Origin: Planctomycetaceae bacterium
Lineage (GTDB): Bacteria > Planctomycetota > Planctomycetia > Planctomycetales > Planctomycetaceae
Assembly: GCA_020426085.1 (NCBI GenBank)
Contig: JAGQQP010000050.1
Coordinates: 1-13,791 of the forward strand
Reading direction: 5' to 3'
DNA length: 13,791 nt
The notes beneath the pieces were generated by a model. That model was not told where the DNA came from, did not search any database, and saw nothing but the letters and a program-made list of their open reading frames with translations. The position numbers were made by a program, and so were the translations under genes. Below, piece by piece: positions 1 through 6,363 of the stretch. Numbering within the stretch: position 1 is the first letter of the stretch; every line of letters begins with the position of its first letter.

Positions 1-2816
1 TGCTCACCAGCAGCACTCCTCTGCTGAGAACTGCTTTAGGTGTCGCGTTTTTCTGGATGCTGGCTTCGCTGGCACAGATGAACGTCGACACGTACGGCAT
101 CAATGAACTGAATCTGACACAAAAAGATATCGGTCCACTGCTGGGAATCCTCGTCTTTGGCGTGGCACTGGGCAGCATCCTGGCGGGTGTCTGGTCTTCT
201 GGACGGATCGAACTGGGAATTGTCCCACTGGGAGCCGCAGGGATTGTCGTGACATCGCTGTTACTTTACTTTACTGGAAACAGCGTCATCCCCGGATCTG
301 AGTCAAACTCGCAACTGCTCTACGGCCTCTCTCTGCTGTGGCTGTTTCTGCTGGGTGTCAGTTCCGGACTGTTTGATATTCCGCTGGAAACATTTCTGCA
401 GCACCGCAGCGACGTTGAAACACGGGGCAGTATCCTGGCGGCTGCCAACTTCCTGGCATTCCTGTTTATCCTGATCGCATCCTTTGGCTTCTGGGTCATG
501 CAGGCCAAACTCGAAATGACGGCCAGCCAGATCTTCATGGTGCTGGGACTGCTCACTATTCCTGTCGGCATCTATATTTTCAAGCTGCTCCCCAACGCGA
601 CCATCCGCTTCATGGTCTGGCTGGTCAGTTGTACGATTTATAAACTGCGCGTGAAGGGCCTCAAAAACCTGCCTCCCAAAGGGGGTGCCCTGCTGGTTGC
701 CAATCATGTCTCCTGGCTGGACGGCGTCTTCCTGATACTGACCTCTACACGCCCGGTCCGCATGATTGCTTATTCCACTTACGTCCAGGGTCCGTGGGTC
801 GCCTGGCTCACCAAAATGTATAACACCATCCCCATCAATGTGGAAGATGGTCCGAAAGCATTAATGCACTCCATCAAAACCGCTCGAACTGCCATTGAAA
901 ATGGAGAATTAGTCTGTATCTTTGCGGAAGGAAAATTGACCCGTTCGGGATACCTGCAGCCATTTCAATCGGGTCTGATGAAAATCATTAAAGGCACCGG
1001 CGCTCCGGTGATACCCGTTTATATTGATGAACTCTGGGGGAGCATCTTTAGTTTTCACGGTGGAAAATTTTTCTGGAAAAAACCCCGCAGGTGGCCCTAC
1101 CCCGTTTCGATTCGGTTCGGGAAACCCATTCTTCATCCGGAGAATGAAAAGCACGTTCGTAAAGTCGTGCAAAATCTGGGAGTCGAATCTGCCAATTTTC
1201 GAAAGACATATCAAATGATAGCGCCAAGATTGTTTCTGAGAAAATGTAAGAGTCAACGATTCCAGCAAAAAGTGGCTGACTCGACCGGGGTTGAACTGAC
1301 CGGCGGAAAATTACTGACCGGCGCGCTGATGATGAGGCGGCTGCTCAACAAATACGTTCTCAAGCAGGATGAAAAAATGGTCGGCGTCCTGCTGCCTCCC
1401 TCCGTTGGCGGGTCTGTTGTGAATGCCAGTCTTGCGATCTCAGGACGCGTCCCCATCAATCTGAACTACACGCTGTCTGATAGTGATATCAATTATTGTA
1501 TCAGGGAAGCAGGCATCAAAACCGTTTTGACCAGCAGTAAGTTCATGGAGAAAAAGCCCATCGATATGGAAGCAAATGTGGTCCTGGTCGATGAACTCAA
1601 ACTCAAAGCTACACTGGTTGACAAACTCATCAGCCTGTTCATGGCTTTCATTGTCCCCGCCTGGTTTATTGAACGCATCATTGGTCTGACCCGGGTCAGC
1701 TCTGACGATCTGAGTACAGTCATCTTCACATCAGGTTCAACAGGTCGCCCCAAGGGAGTCATGCTGACCCATCATAATATCATTTCCAACATTAACTCAG
1801 CGGATGACCTGCTGCAGCTTGCCCCCCGCGACTGTATCCTGGGAATCCTGCCTTTCTTTCATTCTTTCGGTTACACGATTGCACTCTGGATGCCCTTCGC
1901 CAGAAACATGCGATCCTGTTTTCACTTTAATCCCACCGATGCCCGCACCGTGGGGAAAATGATTGAGAAATATAAAGTCACGCTCTTCACCTCGACACCC
2001 ACATTCCTCAGGCATTATCTGAAACGCTGCACACGGGAACAATTTCAGTCACTGGACATCGTCATTACCGGTGCAGAAAAACTGCCTCAGAGTCTCGCAA
2101 AAGAATTTGAAGAGAAATTCGGGCTCTTTCCGACCGAAGGTTACGGCACGACAGAACTGTCGCCCGTCGCTGCGGTCAACGTCCCTCCGACACGACAGCT
2201 GGACCCGACGGAAGTCAGTGCCAAACCGGGAACGGTAGGCCGTCCCATTCCCTGTGTCATGGCAAAAACCGTCGACCCCGATACTAAAGAGGATCTGCCT
2301 GACGGCGAGGAAGGCCTGCTGTTTATCAAAGGGCCCAATGTCATGAAAGGCTACCTGAATAATCCTGAAAAAACAGCAGAGGTTATTTTCGATGGCTGGT
2401 ACAATACCGGCGACTTTGCCACCATTGATGAAGAAGGATTTATCACCATCACCGGCAGGCAGACCCGCTTCTCCAAAATCGGTGGAGAAATGGTGCCGCA
2501 TCTCCGGATCGAAGAACTCATCACCGACATTGTCAGCAACCCGGAAGAAGATGAACCCGAAGTCCAGGTCGCTGTGACATCAGTTCCTGATCCCAAAAAA
2601 GGCGAACGCTTGATCGTCCTGCATAAACCGCTGCAGATTTCTGTCGACGAAATTCTCAAGAGACTCGCCAGCGAAAACCTGCCCAATCTCTGGATGCCTT
2701 CCAGCGACAGTTTTCTGGAAGTCGAAACGATTCCTCTACTGGGTACAGGTAAACTCGATCTGGCAAAAATCAAGCAGGTCGCCTGCGATGCCTTTGCAGC
2801 CGAAGTCACCAGCTGA
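1..2816 (+). CDS. aas: LplT-PlsC-Aas trifunctional fusion: lysophospholipid transporter / acyltransferase / acyl-ACP (acyl-CoA) ligase, 5' partial
   Basis: The frame is open from the window edge (first full codon at 3), so the N-terminus is missing; residues here count from the Met codon at 57. Residues 1-180 are about five hydrophobic helices of a major-facilitator (LplT-like) transporter. Residues ~200-390 are a PlsC-type glycerolipid acyltransferase with NHVSWLD (His217, Asp222; HX4D catalytic motif) and FAEGK (289-293). Residues ~400-919 are an AMP-forming ligase with the phosphate loop FTSGSTGRPKG (557-567), YGTTE (696-700), YNTGD (782-786) and the C-terminal catalytic lysine in GTGKLDL (Lys899). 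E. coli has LplT and Aas as separate proteins that flip lysophosphatidylethanolamine inward and re-acylate it; here all three activities sit on one inner-membrane chain. All motifs seen look intact. The specific acyl donor and lysolipid are inferred from the family. Confidence 0.9.
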   Translation, partial: LTSSTPLLRTALGVAFFWMLASLAQMNVDTYGINELNLTQKDIGPLLGILVFGVALGSILAGVWSSGRIELGIVPLGAAGIVVTSLLLYFTGNSVIPGSESNSQLLYGLSLLWLFLLGVSSGLFDIPLETFLQHRSDVETRGSILAAANFLAFLFILIASFGFWVMQAKLEMTASQIFMVLGLLTIPVGIYIFKLLPNATIRFMVWLVSCTIYKLRVKGLKNLPPKGGALLVANHVSWLDGVFLILTSTRPVRMIAYSTYVQGPWVAWLTKMYNTIPINVEDGPKALMHSIKTARTAIENGELVCIFAEGKLTRSGYLQPFQSGLMKIIKGTGAPVIPVYIDELWGSIFSFHGGKFFWKKPRRWPYPVSIRFGKPILHPENEKHVRKVVQNLGVESANFRKTYQMIAPRLFLRKCKSQRFQQKVADSTGVELTGGKLLTGALMMRRLLNKYVLKQDEKMVGVLLPPSVGGSVVNASLAISGRVPINLNYTLSDSDINYCIREAGIKTVLTSSKFMEKKPIDMEANVVLVDELKLKATLVDKLISLFMAFIVPAWFIERIIGLTRVSSDDLSTVIFTSGSTGRPKGVMLTHHNIISNINSADDLLQLAPRDCILGILPFFHSFGYTIALWMPFARNMRSCFHFNPTDARTVGKMIEKYKVTLFTSTPTFLRHYLKRCTREQFQSLDIVITGAEKLPQSLAKEFEEKFGLFPTEGYGTTELSPVAAVNVPPTRQLDPTEVSAKPGTVGRPIPCVMAKTVDPDTKEDLPDGEEGLLFIKGPNVMKGYLNNPEKTAEVIFDGWYNTGDFATIDEEGFITITGRQTRFSKIGGEMVPHLRIEELITDIVSNPEEDEPEVQVAVTSVPDPKKGERLIVLHKPLQISVDEILKRLASENLPNLWMPSSDSFLEVETIPLLGTGKLDLAKIKQVACDAFAAEVTS

Positions 2817-2957
2817 TATTATAAGTTATACTTTACATGCTTTAGCGATTTGCATCACTTTCAACTTTCGCTTTCGCAACAACTTACGCAGATTCTTAGA
2901 AAACTGCGTTAGGTTCCTGGGGCTCAAGAGTCCATTAGTGTAAAGAACGGGCCATTG

Positions 2958-2990
2958 TATAGTGAATTTCACTTTTTACTGAAATCACTA
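2958..2990 (+). promoter_or_regulatory. lexA promoter -10 box and overlapping palindromic operator candidate
   Basis: A TATAGT hexamer at 2958-2963 is a plausible -10 box; the matching -35 (TTAGTG, 2935-2940, 17-bp spacer) is weak. It is overlapped by AGTGAATTTCACT (2961-2973), a perfect 6+1+6 palindrome. A larger inverted repeat lies over it: TAGTGA-a-TTTCA (2960-2971) against TGAAATCACTA (2980-2990). LexA proteins normally repress their own gene, so this is the natural place for its operator, but the binding motif of this lineage is not known to me and the assignment is inference. Confidence 0.4.
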
Positions 2991-3034
2991 TGTTGTATCC
3001 GTTTAGCGATTGAGTAAGTGAGAAGGAAGCAGGC

Positions 3035-3643
3035 ATGATAAATCAAAATGTCAAATTGACGGAGCGGCAACTGGCAATCTATCAATTTCTGAAAGACAAA
3101 ATTGTCAACCGTGGTTATGGCCCTACTGTCAGAGAGATCGGTGATGCTTTTGATATCCGGTCCCCCAATGGTGTCATGGGACACTTGAAAGCCTTGGAAC
3201 GTAAAGGGTTAATCAAACGAAAATCCCATATTTCGCGATCCATTCAACTCTGTGACAATGCTCAAAAACCGGCAAATGTCACGTTTTCCGGTTCACTGCA
3301 GGCGGGAACACCAATCATTCCACCAGCGGCAGATGATACCCAGGTTGATTTCAGCGGCCTGTTTGAAAGTGGCGATAATTTCTGCCTGAAAGTCAAAGGC
3401 AACTCCATGATTGAAGCACAGATTCAAGATGGAGATTATGTCGTGATCAAAAAACAGGACACCTGTCAGCAGGGAGAGATCGTTGTTGCACTGGTTGATA
3501 ATCAGGAAGCCACCTTAAAACGCTTCTACCAGGAAGCAGATCGTGTCAGGCTGGAACCTGCCAACTCAACCATGTCACCCATCTATTCTACCGACGTCCA
3601 GGTGCTTGGCGTGGTGAAAGGTGTCATTCGCAAATTTAGCTGA
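3035..3643 (+). CDS. lexA: LexA SOS-response repressor
   Basis: This 202-residue protein has the usual LexA length. The N-terminal winged helix-turn-helix (~residues 6-72) has the typical sequence GYGPTVREIGDAFDIRSPNGV (split here by position: Gly27 to Val47), followed by HLKALERKGLI. The self-cleavage site is Ala90-Gly91 in SLQAGTP. The peptidase-S24 domain carries the catalytic serine in GNSM (Ser124) and the lysine in ATLKRF (Lys162), so RecA*-stimulated autoproteolysis should be intact. An AGAAGGA ribosome site at 3021-3027 lies 7 nt before the ATG and supports this start. LexA represses DNA-damage genes including its own; a palindrome over the probable -10 box fits autoregulation. The gene stands alone, 218 bp after the lipid-repair gene and convergent with the DinB-like gene. 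Confidence 0.96.
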   Translation: MINQNVKLTERQLAIYQFLKDKIVNRGYGPTVREIGDAFDIRSPNGVMGHLKALERKGLIKRKSHISRSIQLCDNAQKPANVTFSGSLQAGTPIIPPAADDTQVDFSGLFESGDNFCLKVKGNSMIEAQIQDGDYVVIKKQDTCQQGEIVVALVDNQEATLKRFYQEADRVRLEPANSTMSPIYSTDVQVLGVVKGVIRKFS

Positions 3644-3656
3644 ATGATTCATTCAG
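3640..3656. repeat. 17-bp palindrome spanning two convergent stop codons
   Basis: CTGAATGA (3640-3647), a single T, then TCATTCAG (3649-3656) form a perfect 8+1+8 palindrome. It contains the lexA stop (TGA 3641-3643) and, on the other strand, the stop of the DinB-like gene (3653-3655). There is no T tract on either side and the loop is too short for a normal hairpin, so it is not a standard intrinsic terminator. It could be a protein site or a chance result of two mirrored TGA codons. Confidence 0.45.
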
Positions 3657-4225
3657 GTCGACTGATCCAGGTCGGCCTGTGATGCCATCTGAGTTCGCGC
3701 GAGGGTAATCAACATCGTTGCCGGCAGCGTGGCTACGTCAAGTTGTCGCAGCATGTTGACGACTTGCGCTGTGGTATATTGCGCGTGCGTACAAACATGC
3801 AACAGAATATCTTCACGACGCGTCTGATGAATTCGTCCTTTGCCACTACTCGTGCTGATTTTACAGACCAGTTCATCCAGCATTTCTGGAGACAGCTGAT
3901 CCAGATACTCAATCCACCTCTGTTCCTGTGCATTCCATTTCTGTTTCAGGTCTTCCAGAGACCTGATCCCACCTTCTCCCTGCTGATTGCCCGGCAGTGC
4001 CTCTGCCAGATCGCCGGGCAAAACGGGAGACTCGTTCCCCTGTAACGCTTCCAGCCAGACATACTCAGCCGCATACAGATGCACCAGCGACCTCCAGATT
4101 GATCCCTGACCGATGGAAAAACTCTGATGGAGCTGTATGTCCGAAAGAGACTCTGCCGAATCCAGTAAGCCCTGGTTGACCCAGCGACGGTGTTCATGCA
4201 AACGAGCTATCGTACGAACGGCCAT
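3653..4225 (-). CDS. DinB/YfiT-fold putative metal-dependent hydrolase
   Basis: This 190-residue protein fits the DinB-like four-helix-bundle superfamily (named for Bacillus DinB, unrelated to DNA polymerase IV). The expected metal triad is visible: His49 in SLVHLYAAEYVWLEAL (helix 2), then His143 and His147 in LLHVCTHAQYTTAQ, an HxxxH helix typical of the family. Members bind a divalent metal and include thiol-dependent transferases and damage-induced proteins; the substrate here cannot be told. It is cytoplasmic: no signal peptide or membrane helix. AGGGG at 4232-4236 (complement) sits 6 nt before the ATG and supports the start. It converges on lexA with a 9-bp gap, which is suggestive given that some DinB proteins are SOS genes, but it is transcribed from the opposite direction. 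Confidence 0.8.
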   Translation of the reverse strand: MAVRTIARLHEHRRWVNQGLLDSAESLSDIQLHQSFSIGQGSIWRSLVHLYAAEYVWLEALQGNESPVLPGDLAEALPGNQQGEGGIRSLEDLKQKWNAQEQRWIEYLDQLSPEMLDELVCKISTSSGKGRIHQTRREDILLHVCTHAQYTTAQVVNMLRQLDVATLPATMLITLARTQMASQADLDQST

Positions 4226-4443
4226 AAAAAACCCCTGATACTTAAGTGAAACTTCCCGAAAAACCGGCCAGTCTCAGATGATCGGTTCTTGTTCATACTC
4301 TCTGAGCGGAATAGCACGCCCGGGGTTCACTGTTCGGATGTAAAATCGCCTAAACCATCACTGTGTTTCCACTTGGAACAACCCGTTTTTGTTTTTTCCG
4401 CATGATTTTTGATCGTTTTTTTATTTAGATTGTTTCTCAGCTC

Positions 4444-4471
4444 TTGAATTGCCGAAACTATTTTCTATCCT
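4444..4471 (+). promoter_or_regulatory. Candidate promoter of tRNA-Ala
   Basis: TTGAAT (4444-4449) and TATCCT (4466-4471) are separated by 16 bp and end 34 bp before the mature tRNA. The preceding stretch (about 4386-4436) is rich in T/A tracts, as in UP-element-like sequence upstream of strong stable-RNA promoters. Elsewhere between 4226 and 4443 I see no gene. A short inverted repeat, TTCCA-CT-TGGAA (4367-4378), is the only structured feature there. Confidence 0.45.
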
Positions 4472-4505
4472 TAGCCTTAGATTCAGCAGGAATCAACAAG
4501 ATCCT

Positions 4506-4578
4506 GGGGGATTAGCTCAGTTGGGAGAGCGTTTGGCTGGCAGCCAAAAGGTCACCGGTTCGAGCCCGGTATCCTCCA
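4506..4578 (+). tRNA. tRNA-Ala (anticodon GGC)
   Basis: A full cloverleaf folds by eye. The acceptor stem is GGGGGAT (4506-4512) with ATCCTCC (4571-4577). The D stem is GCTC/GAGC (4515-4518 with 4527-4530). The anticodon stem TTTGG/CCAAA (4532-4536 with 4544-4548) encloses loop CTGGCAG, with anticodon GGC at 4539-4541. The T stem ACCGG/CCGGT (4554-4558 with 4566-4570) encloses TTCGAGC. The third acceptor pair is G3:U70, the classic alanine identity element, which independently confirms the anticodon call. The discriminator is A (4578). CCA is not encoded (CTC follows), so it must be added by the CCA-adding enzyme. Confidence 0.97.
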
Positions 4579-4581
4579 CTC

Positions 4582-4617
4582 AAAGCCACTTGCATTATTT
4601 TTGCAGGTGGCTTTTTT
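4582..4617 (+). terminator. Intrinsic terminator of tRNA-Ala
   Basis: AAAGCCACTTGCA (4582-4594) pairs with TGCAGGTGGCTTT (4602-4614) through a single T:G wobble, giving a 13-bp stem with a 7-nt loop, followed by a T run to 4617. It starts 3 nt after the tRNA, so the tRNA is a monocistronic unit. Confidence 0.92.
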
Positions 4618-4656
4618 AGTTTCGATAAACTCTTCAATAGACCTGCTGCTGAATGC

Positions 4657-4700
4657 AAAAAAAGATCGGCCAGATCTCTCATCGGAAAGACTGGCCGACC
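4657..4700 (-). terminator. Intrinsic terminator of the pilin-like gene
   Basis: On the minus strand GGTCGGCCAG (4700-4691) pairs with CTGGCCGATC (4673-4664), a 10-bp stem with one G:U, followed by seven T (A run 4663-4657 on the plus strand). It lies 66 bp after the stop of the pilin-like gene and faces the tRNA terminator. Confidence 0.88.
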
Positions 4701-4766
4701 TTTGGCTACCACATGCCCGGTCTGGTGAGTCCCGCGGGTGAAACAACCCGGCGAACCCACATCAAA

Positions 4767-5306
4767 TTATTTCTGTTGTACATTGGGAGTGGGTGATGGT
4801 TGTGGTTCAGGGATTACTTTCTCTTCTCCTGGCACACAACCCGGACACTCCAGATCGGTACCTTCGATCACGTCTTCCTGAATGGTACCTGGTTTACAGA
4901 TCTCACATGGCTGATCCACCACTTCTGGTTCCAGCACCAGATCGCGGGAATAACTGCCTTGAGTCCCTCCAGTATTGCCACCATAGTAGCCGCCATTGCC
5001 CACAACATTACAGCTGTTATATCCCAGAACAGCTCCGCCGCGCGGATAATTGAAATAACACGATCCAGAATAGAAGGCTTTAAATTTCCCGAAGTAACTG
5101 CGCGAATAATATCCACTGTAAGAATAGCTCTGATTCAATGAAGAAATCGCGGTCCCGATATCGGAAAACTCACTGACGACAGCCGTCTGGACATAACTTA
5201 AACCAACGATCATCGCCAGGACCGCTACGGTCAGGATGATAACCAGTTCAGCCGAGAGAACGAATCCACCTTCATCGTTCCAGAATTGTTTTACAAATTG
5301 ATGCAT
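4767..5306 (-). CDS. Flp-pilin-like secreted/membrane protein with cysteine-rich tail
   Basis: I choose the Met at 5306 (179 residues) because AAGGAG lies 6 nt before it; an upstream ATG at 5360 has no such site. The N-terminus has a short charged leader (MHQFVKQFWNDEGG), then a single hydrophobic helix (residues 15-36), like the class III signals of Flp/Tad pilins and pseudopilins. The expected glutamate is Glu20, but it lies +6 or +7 from the two glycines rather than +5. After a helical stretch (VSEFSDIGTAISSLNQS) comes a Tyr/Gly/Ser-rich region (61-120). The acidic, proline-rich tail has two C-x2-C-x-P-G units (Cys134/137 and Cys154/157); Cys83 and Cys99 could form another pair. It probably sits in the inner membrane or in a pilus-like fibre. 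No Tad assembly genes are adjacent. Pilin identity is inference; a small anchored surface protein is the alternative. Confidence 0.65.
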   Translation of the reverse strand: MHQFVKQFWNDEGGFVLSAELVIILTVAVLAMIVGLSYVQTAVVSEFSDIGTAISSLNQSYSYSGYYSRSYFGKFKAFYSGSCYFNYPRGGAVLGYNSCNVVGNGGYYGGNTGGTQGSYSRDLVLEPEVVDQPCEICKPGTIQEDVIEGTDLECPGCVPGEEKVIPEPQPSPTPNVQQK

Positions 5307-5365
5307 GGGAAGCTCCTTTTTTAGCTTGATGTAACACGTTTTTGATTGAGTAGCCTGCATGGTCA

Positions 5366-5388
5366 GCGCTGGAAAATCACTCCAGCGC
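5366..5388 (-). promoter_or_regulatory. Perfect hairpin in the leader of the pilin-like gene
   Basis: GCGCTGGA (5366-5373) and TCCAGCGC (5381-5388) form a perfect 8-bp GC-rich stem with a 7-nt loop, 60 bp before the chosen start codon. There is no T tract, so it is not an intrinsic terminator. It may be an operator or an mRNA-stabilising 5' stem. Confidence 0.45.
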
Positions 5389-5398
5389 GTTGCGGAAT

Positions 5399-5446
5399 CA
5401 ACAGCACAATCAACTGGCCTGTTGACCGGGTCGATTACTGCTGTTG
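5399..5446. repeat. Nested inverted repeats upstream of the pilin-like gene
   Basis: CAACAGCA (5399-5406) is matched by TGCTGTTG (5439-5446). Between them CAACTGGCCTGTTG (5411-5424) is a near-palindrome with two T:T mismatches. The CAAC/GTTG words therefore recur four times in 48 bp. The position, between the pilin leader and the hairpin cluster, suits a regulator site, but no regulator can be named. Confidence 0.35.
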
Positions 5447-5457
5447 CACGATTAATT

Positions 5458-5745
5458 GTGTTTCTCTCAGGGACATTTCCCTGTCACTGACACTGTTGTT
5501 CGATTGAAAAACGCCGATTGGCTAAAGCGGGAGAGGAAAGTTTCTCAGGCTTTCCTTTTCTGGTTTTCGAGGCGGAACTCAATTACCTCACTCACCATAA
5601 AATCAGGGTTAATACCAGAAGTTCTCTCCGCTTCAGTCAATCAGTCATCGGTGGTCTCTCAGGTCACCGATTTGTGTAACGGTCTCTCAGGTCGTCACAC
5701 ACTCTCTCTATGCGATTGATCGCCCCTGTCGCGTCAGACAGGAGC
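5458..5745 (+). ncRNA. Candidate structured RNA: hairpins sharing a T(C/T)TCTCAGG loop
   Basis: Four places carry the same 9-nt word as the loop of an inverted repeat whose stem differs each time. Hairpin b: 5530-5540 with 5550-5560 (11 pairs), loop TTTCTCAGG. Hairpin c: ATCGGTG (5647-5653) with CACCGAT (5665-5671). Hairpin d: GTGTAACG (5674-5681) with CGTCACAC (5693-5700), one mismatch. c and d each add a closing G:T and have loop TCTCTCAGG. Hairpin a (5458-5476) is weaker and competes with CAGGGA/TCCCTG (5468-5473 with 5478-5483). Between b and c, 5569-5579 pairs with 5620-5634 around a CTCT bulge. A further stem, CCTGTC/GACAGG (5725-5730 with 5737-5742), ends the cluster. Most wobble pairs are G:U only on the plus strand, favouring a plus-strand transcript. 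An 87-codon frame (5456-5719) crosses the area but has no ribosome site or protein-like composition. No convincing promoter or terminator was found. Confidence 0.4.
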
Positions 5746-6363
5746 AGTTATCTGTTGTATTAAACAACCGGCATATCCGGCCTTTTCAGTAACACCGGAA
5801 TAACCGGCATGCTTGTCACATTAGGCAATATGCGTGCCATGCATAAATTCGTTTTCAGAAGCAAAACCAGGACAATCGACATAAACCATACAATAGAAAT
5901 AACTTATAAATTCGGAATAAAACTACTTCCCCCAAACAGAGCATCACGAAATTGAGGAAGAGCCCTGGAATGTTCAGATTGCTTTACAACGACTTTAACG
6001 TTTCTGATAAGAATTCTGATCGTATCGATTATGACGATCAGGTGGGAAATGCAGCAGAAAGGCTCAGTTTGAGGATCACGAGTGGGGAATGGACCTGCTG
6101 GGTCAGGAATGTAAGCTAATTCAACGACTTACAACTCGTATAAATCTTGAAGCATAGAACAAATTCAGTCTGGCCAGAAATACGATTTCCATCCTGGAAC
6201 TGACTGAGAGCCTCACCTCATTCCACCTTAATTCATCAAAACTTTCACAGCACCCATCTTGTTCATCTTTACATGGGCGGTGGTTCATGACCAAAATACG
6301 GATCGGGGCCCATTTCAATTGAATTGGTCTAGCGCTCTAAGAGGCAGTTGAGAAAAGAGAACC
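5746..6363. other. Gene-poor stretch before the small lipoprotein gene
   Basis: No convincing gene of ordinary size lies here. The left part has four CCGG words at 5768, 5777, 5795 and 5804, spaced in multiples of 9 bp, with ACCGGCAT occurring twice. The middle is AT-rich (about 5840-5935). A 49-codon frame at 5970-6119 is listed separately. I found no convincing promoter pair or terminator. Confidence 0.5.
5970..6119 (+). CDS. Possible small protein, 49 residues, unknown function
   Basis: An ATG at 5970 opens 49 codons ending in TAA at 6117-6119. GAGGAAG at 5954-5960 is a reasonable ribosome site, 9 nt from the ATG. The product starts MFRLLYNDFNVSDKNSDRID, has an acidic middle (DRIDYDD) and two tryptophans near the end, and has no signal peptide or membrane helix. 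I recognise no family. An 8-bp perfect inverted repeat, CTGATCGT/ACGATCAG (6016-6023 with 6034-6041), lies inside the frame, so the sequence may be non-coding structure instead. Confidence 0.22.
   Translation: MFRLLYNDFNVSDKNSDRIDYDDQVGNAAERLSLRITSGEWTCWVRNVS

Noticed and set aside
2886..2909. ACGCAG/CTGCGT inverted repeat as terminator of the acyltransferase fusion
   Set aside because: It has a six-pair stem with a 12-nt loop and no T tract, so it is too weak to call.
3653..4225. DNA polymerase IV from the DinB name
   Set aside because: The protein is only 190 residues and has the His-triad helical-bundle pattern; there are no Y-family polymerase motifs.
4367..4378. TTCCA-CT-TGGAA as an SOS operator upstream of the tRNA / DinB-like gene
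   Set aside because: The five-bp arms do not match the repeat found at lexA, and its distance to either gene is unconvincing.
4512..4760. Minus-strand frame across the tRNA
   Set aside because: It runs through a complete tRNA and two terminators; it is coincidental.
5463..5691. CsrA-type binding hairpins
   Set aside because: CsrA sites need GGA in the loop; these loops end in CAGG followed by stem bases T, C or G, with no consistent GGA.
5530..5700. Glycine riboswitch, suggested by GGAGAG near CTCTCAGG words
   Set aside because: CUCUCAGG and GGAGAG resemble parts of that riboswitch, but the conserved core expected between them (CACCGAAGGGGCAA-like) is absent, the words sit in hairpin loops, and no glycine-cleavage gene follows.
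5647..5700. CRISPR fragment from the 13-bp direct repeat GGTCTCTCAGGTC (5653 and 5681)
   Set aside because: There are only two exact copies, 28 bp apart, the spacer is 15 bp, and there are no cas genes.
5456..5719. 87-codon plus-strand frame as a protein gene
   Set aside because: There is no ribosome site, the composition is not protein-like, and it coincides with the paired hairpin arms that better explain the sequence.
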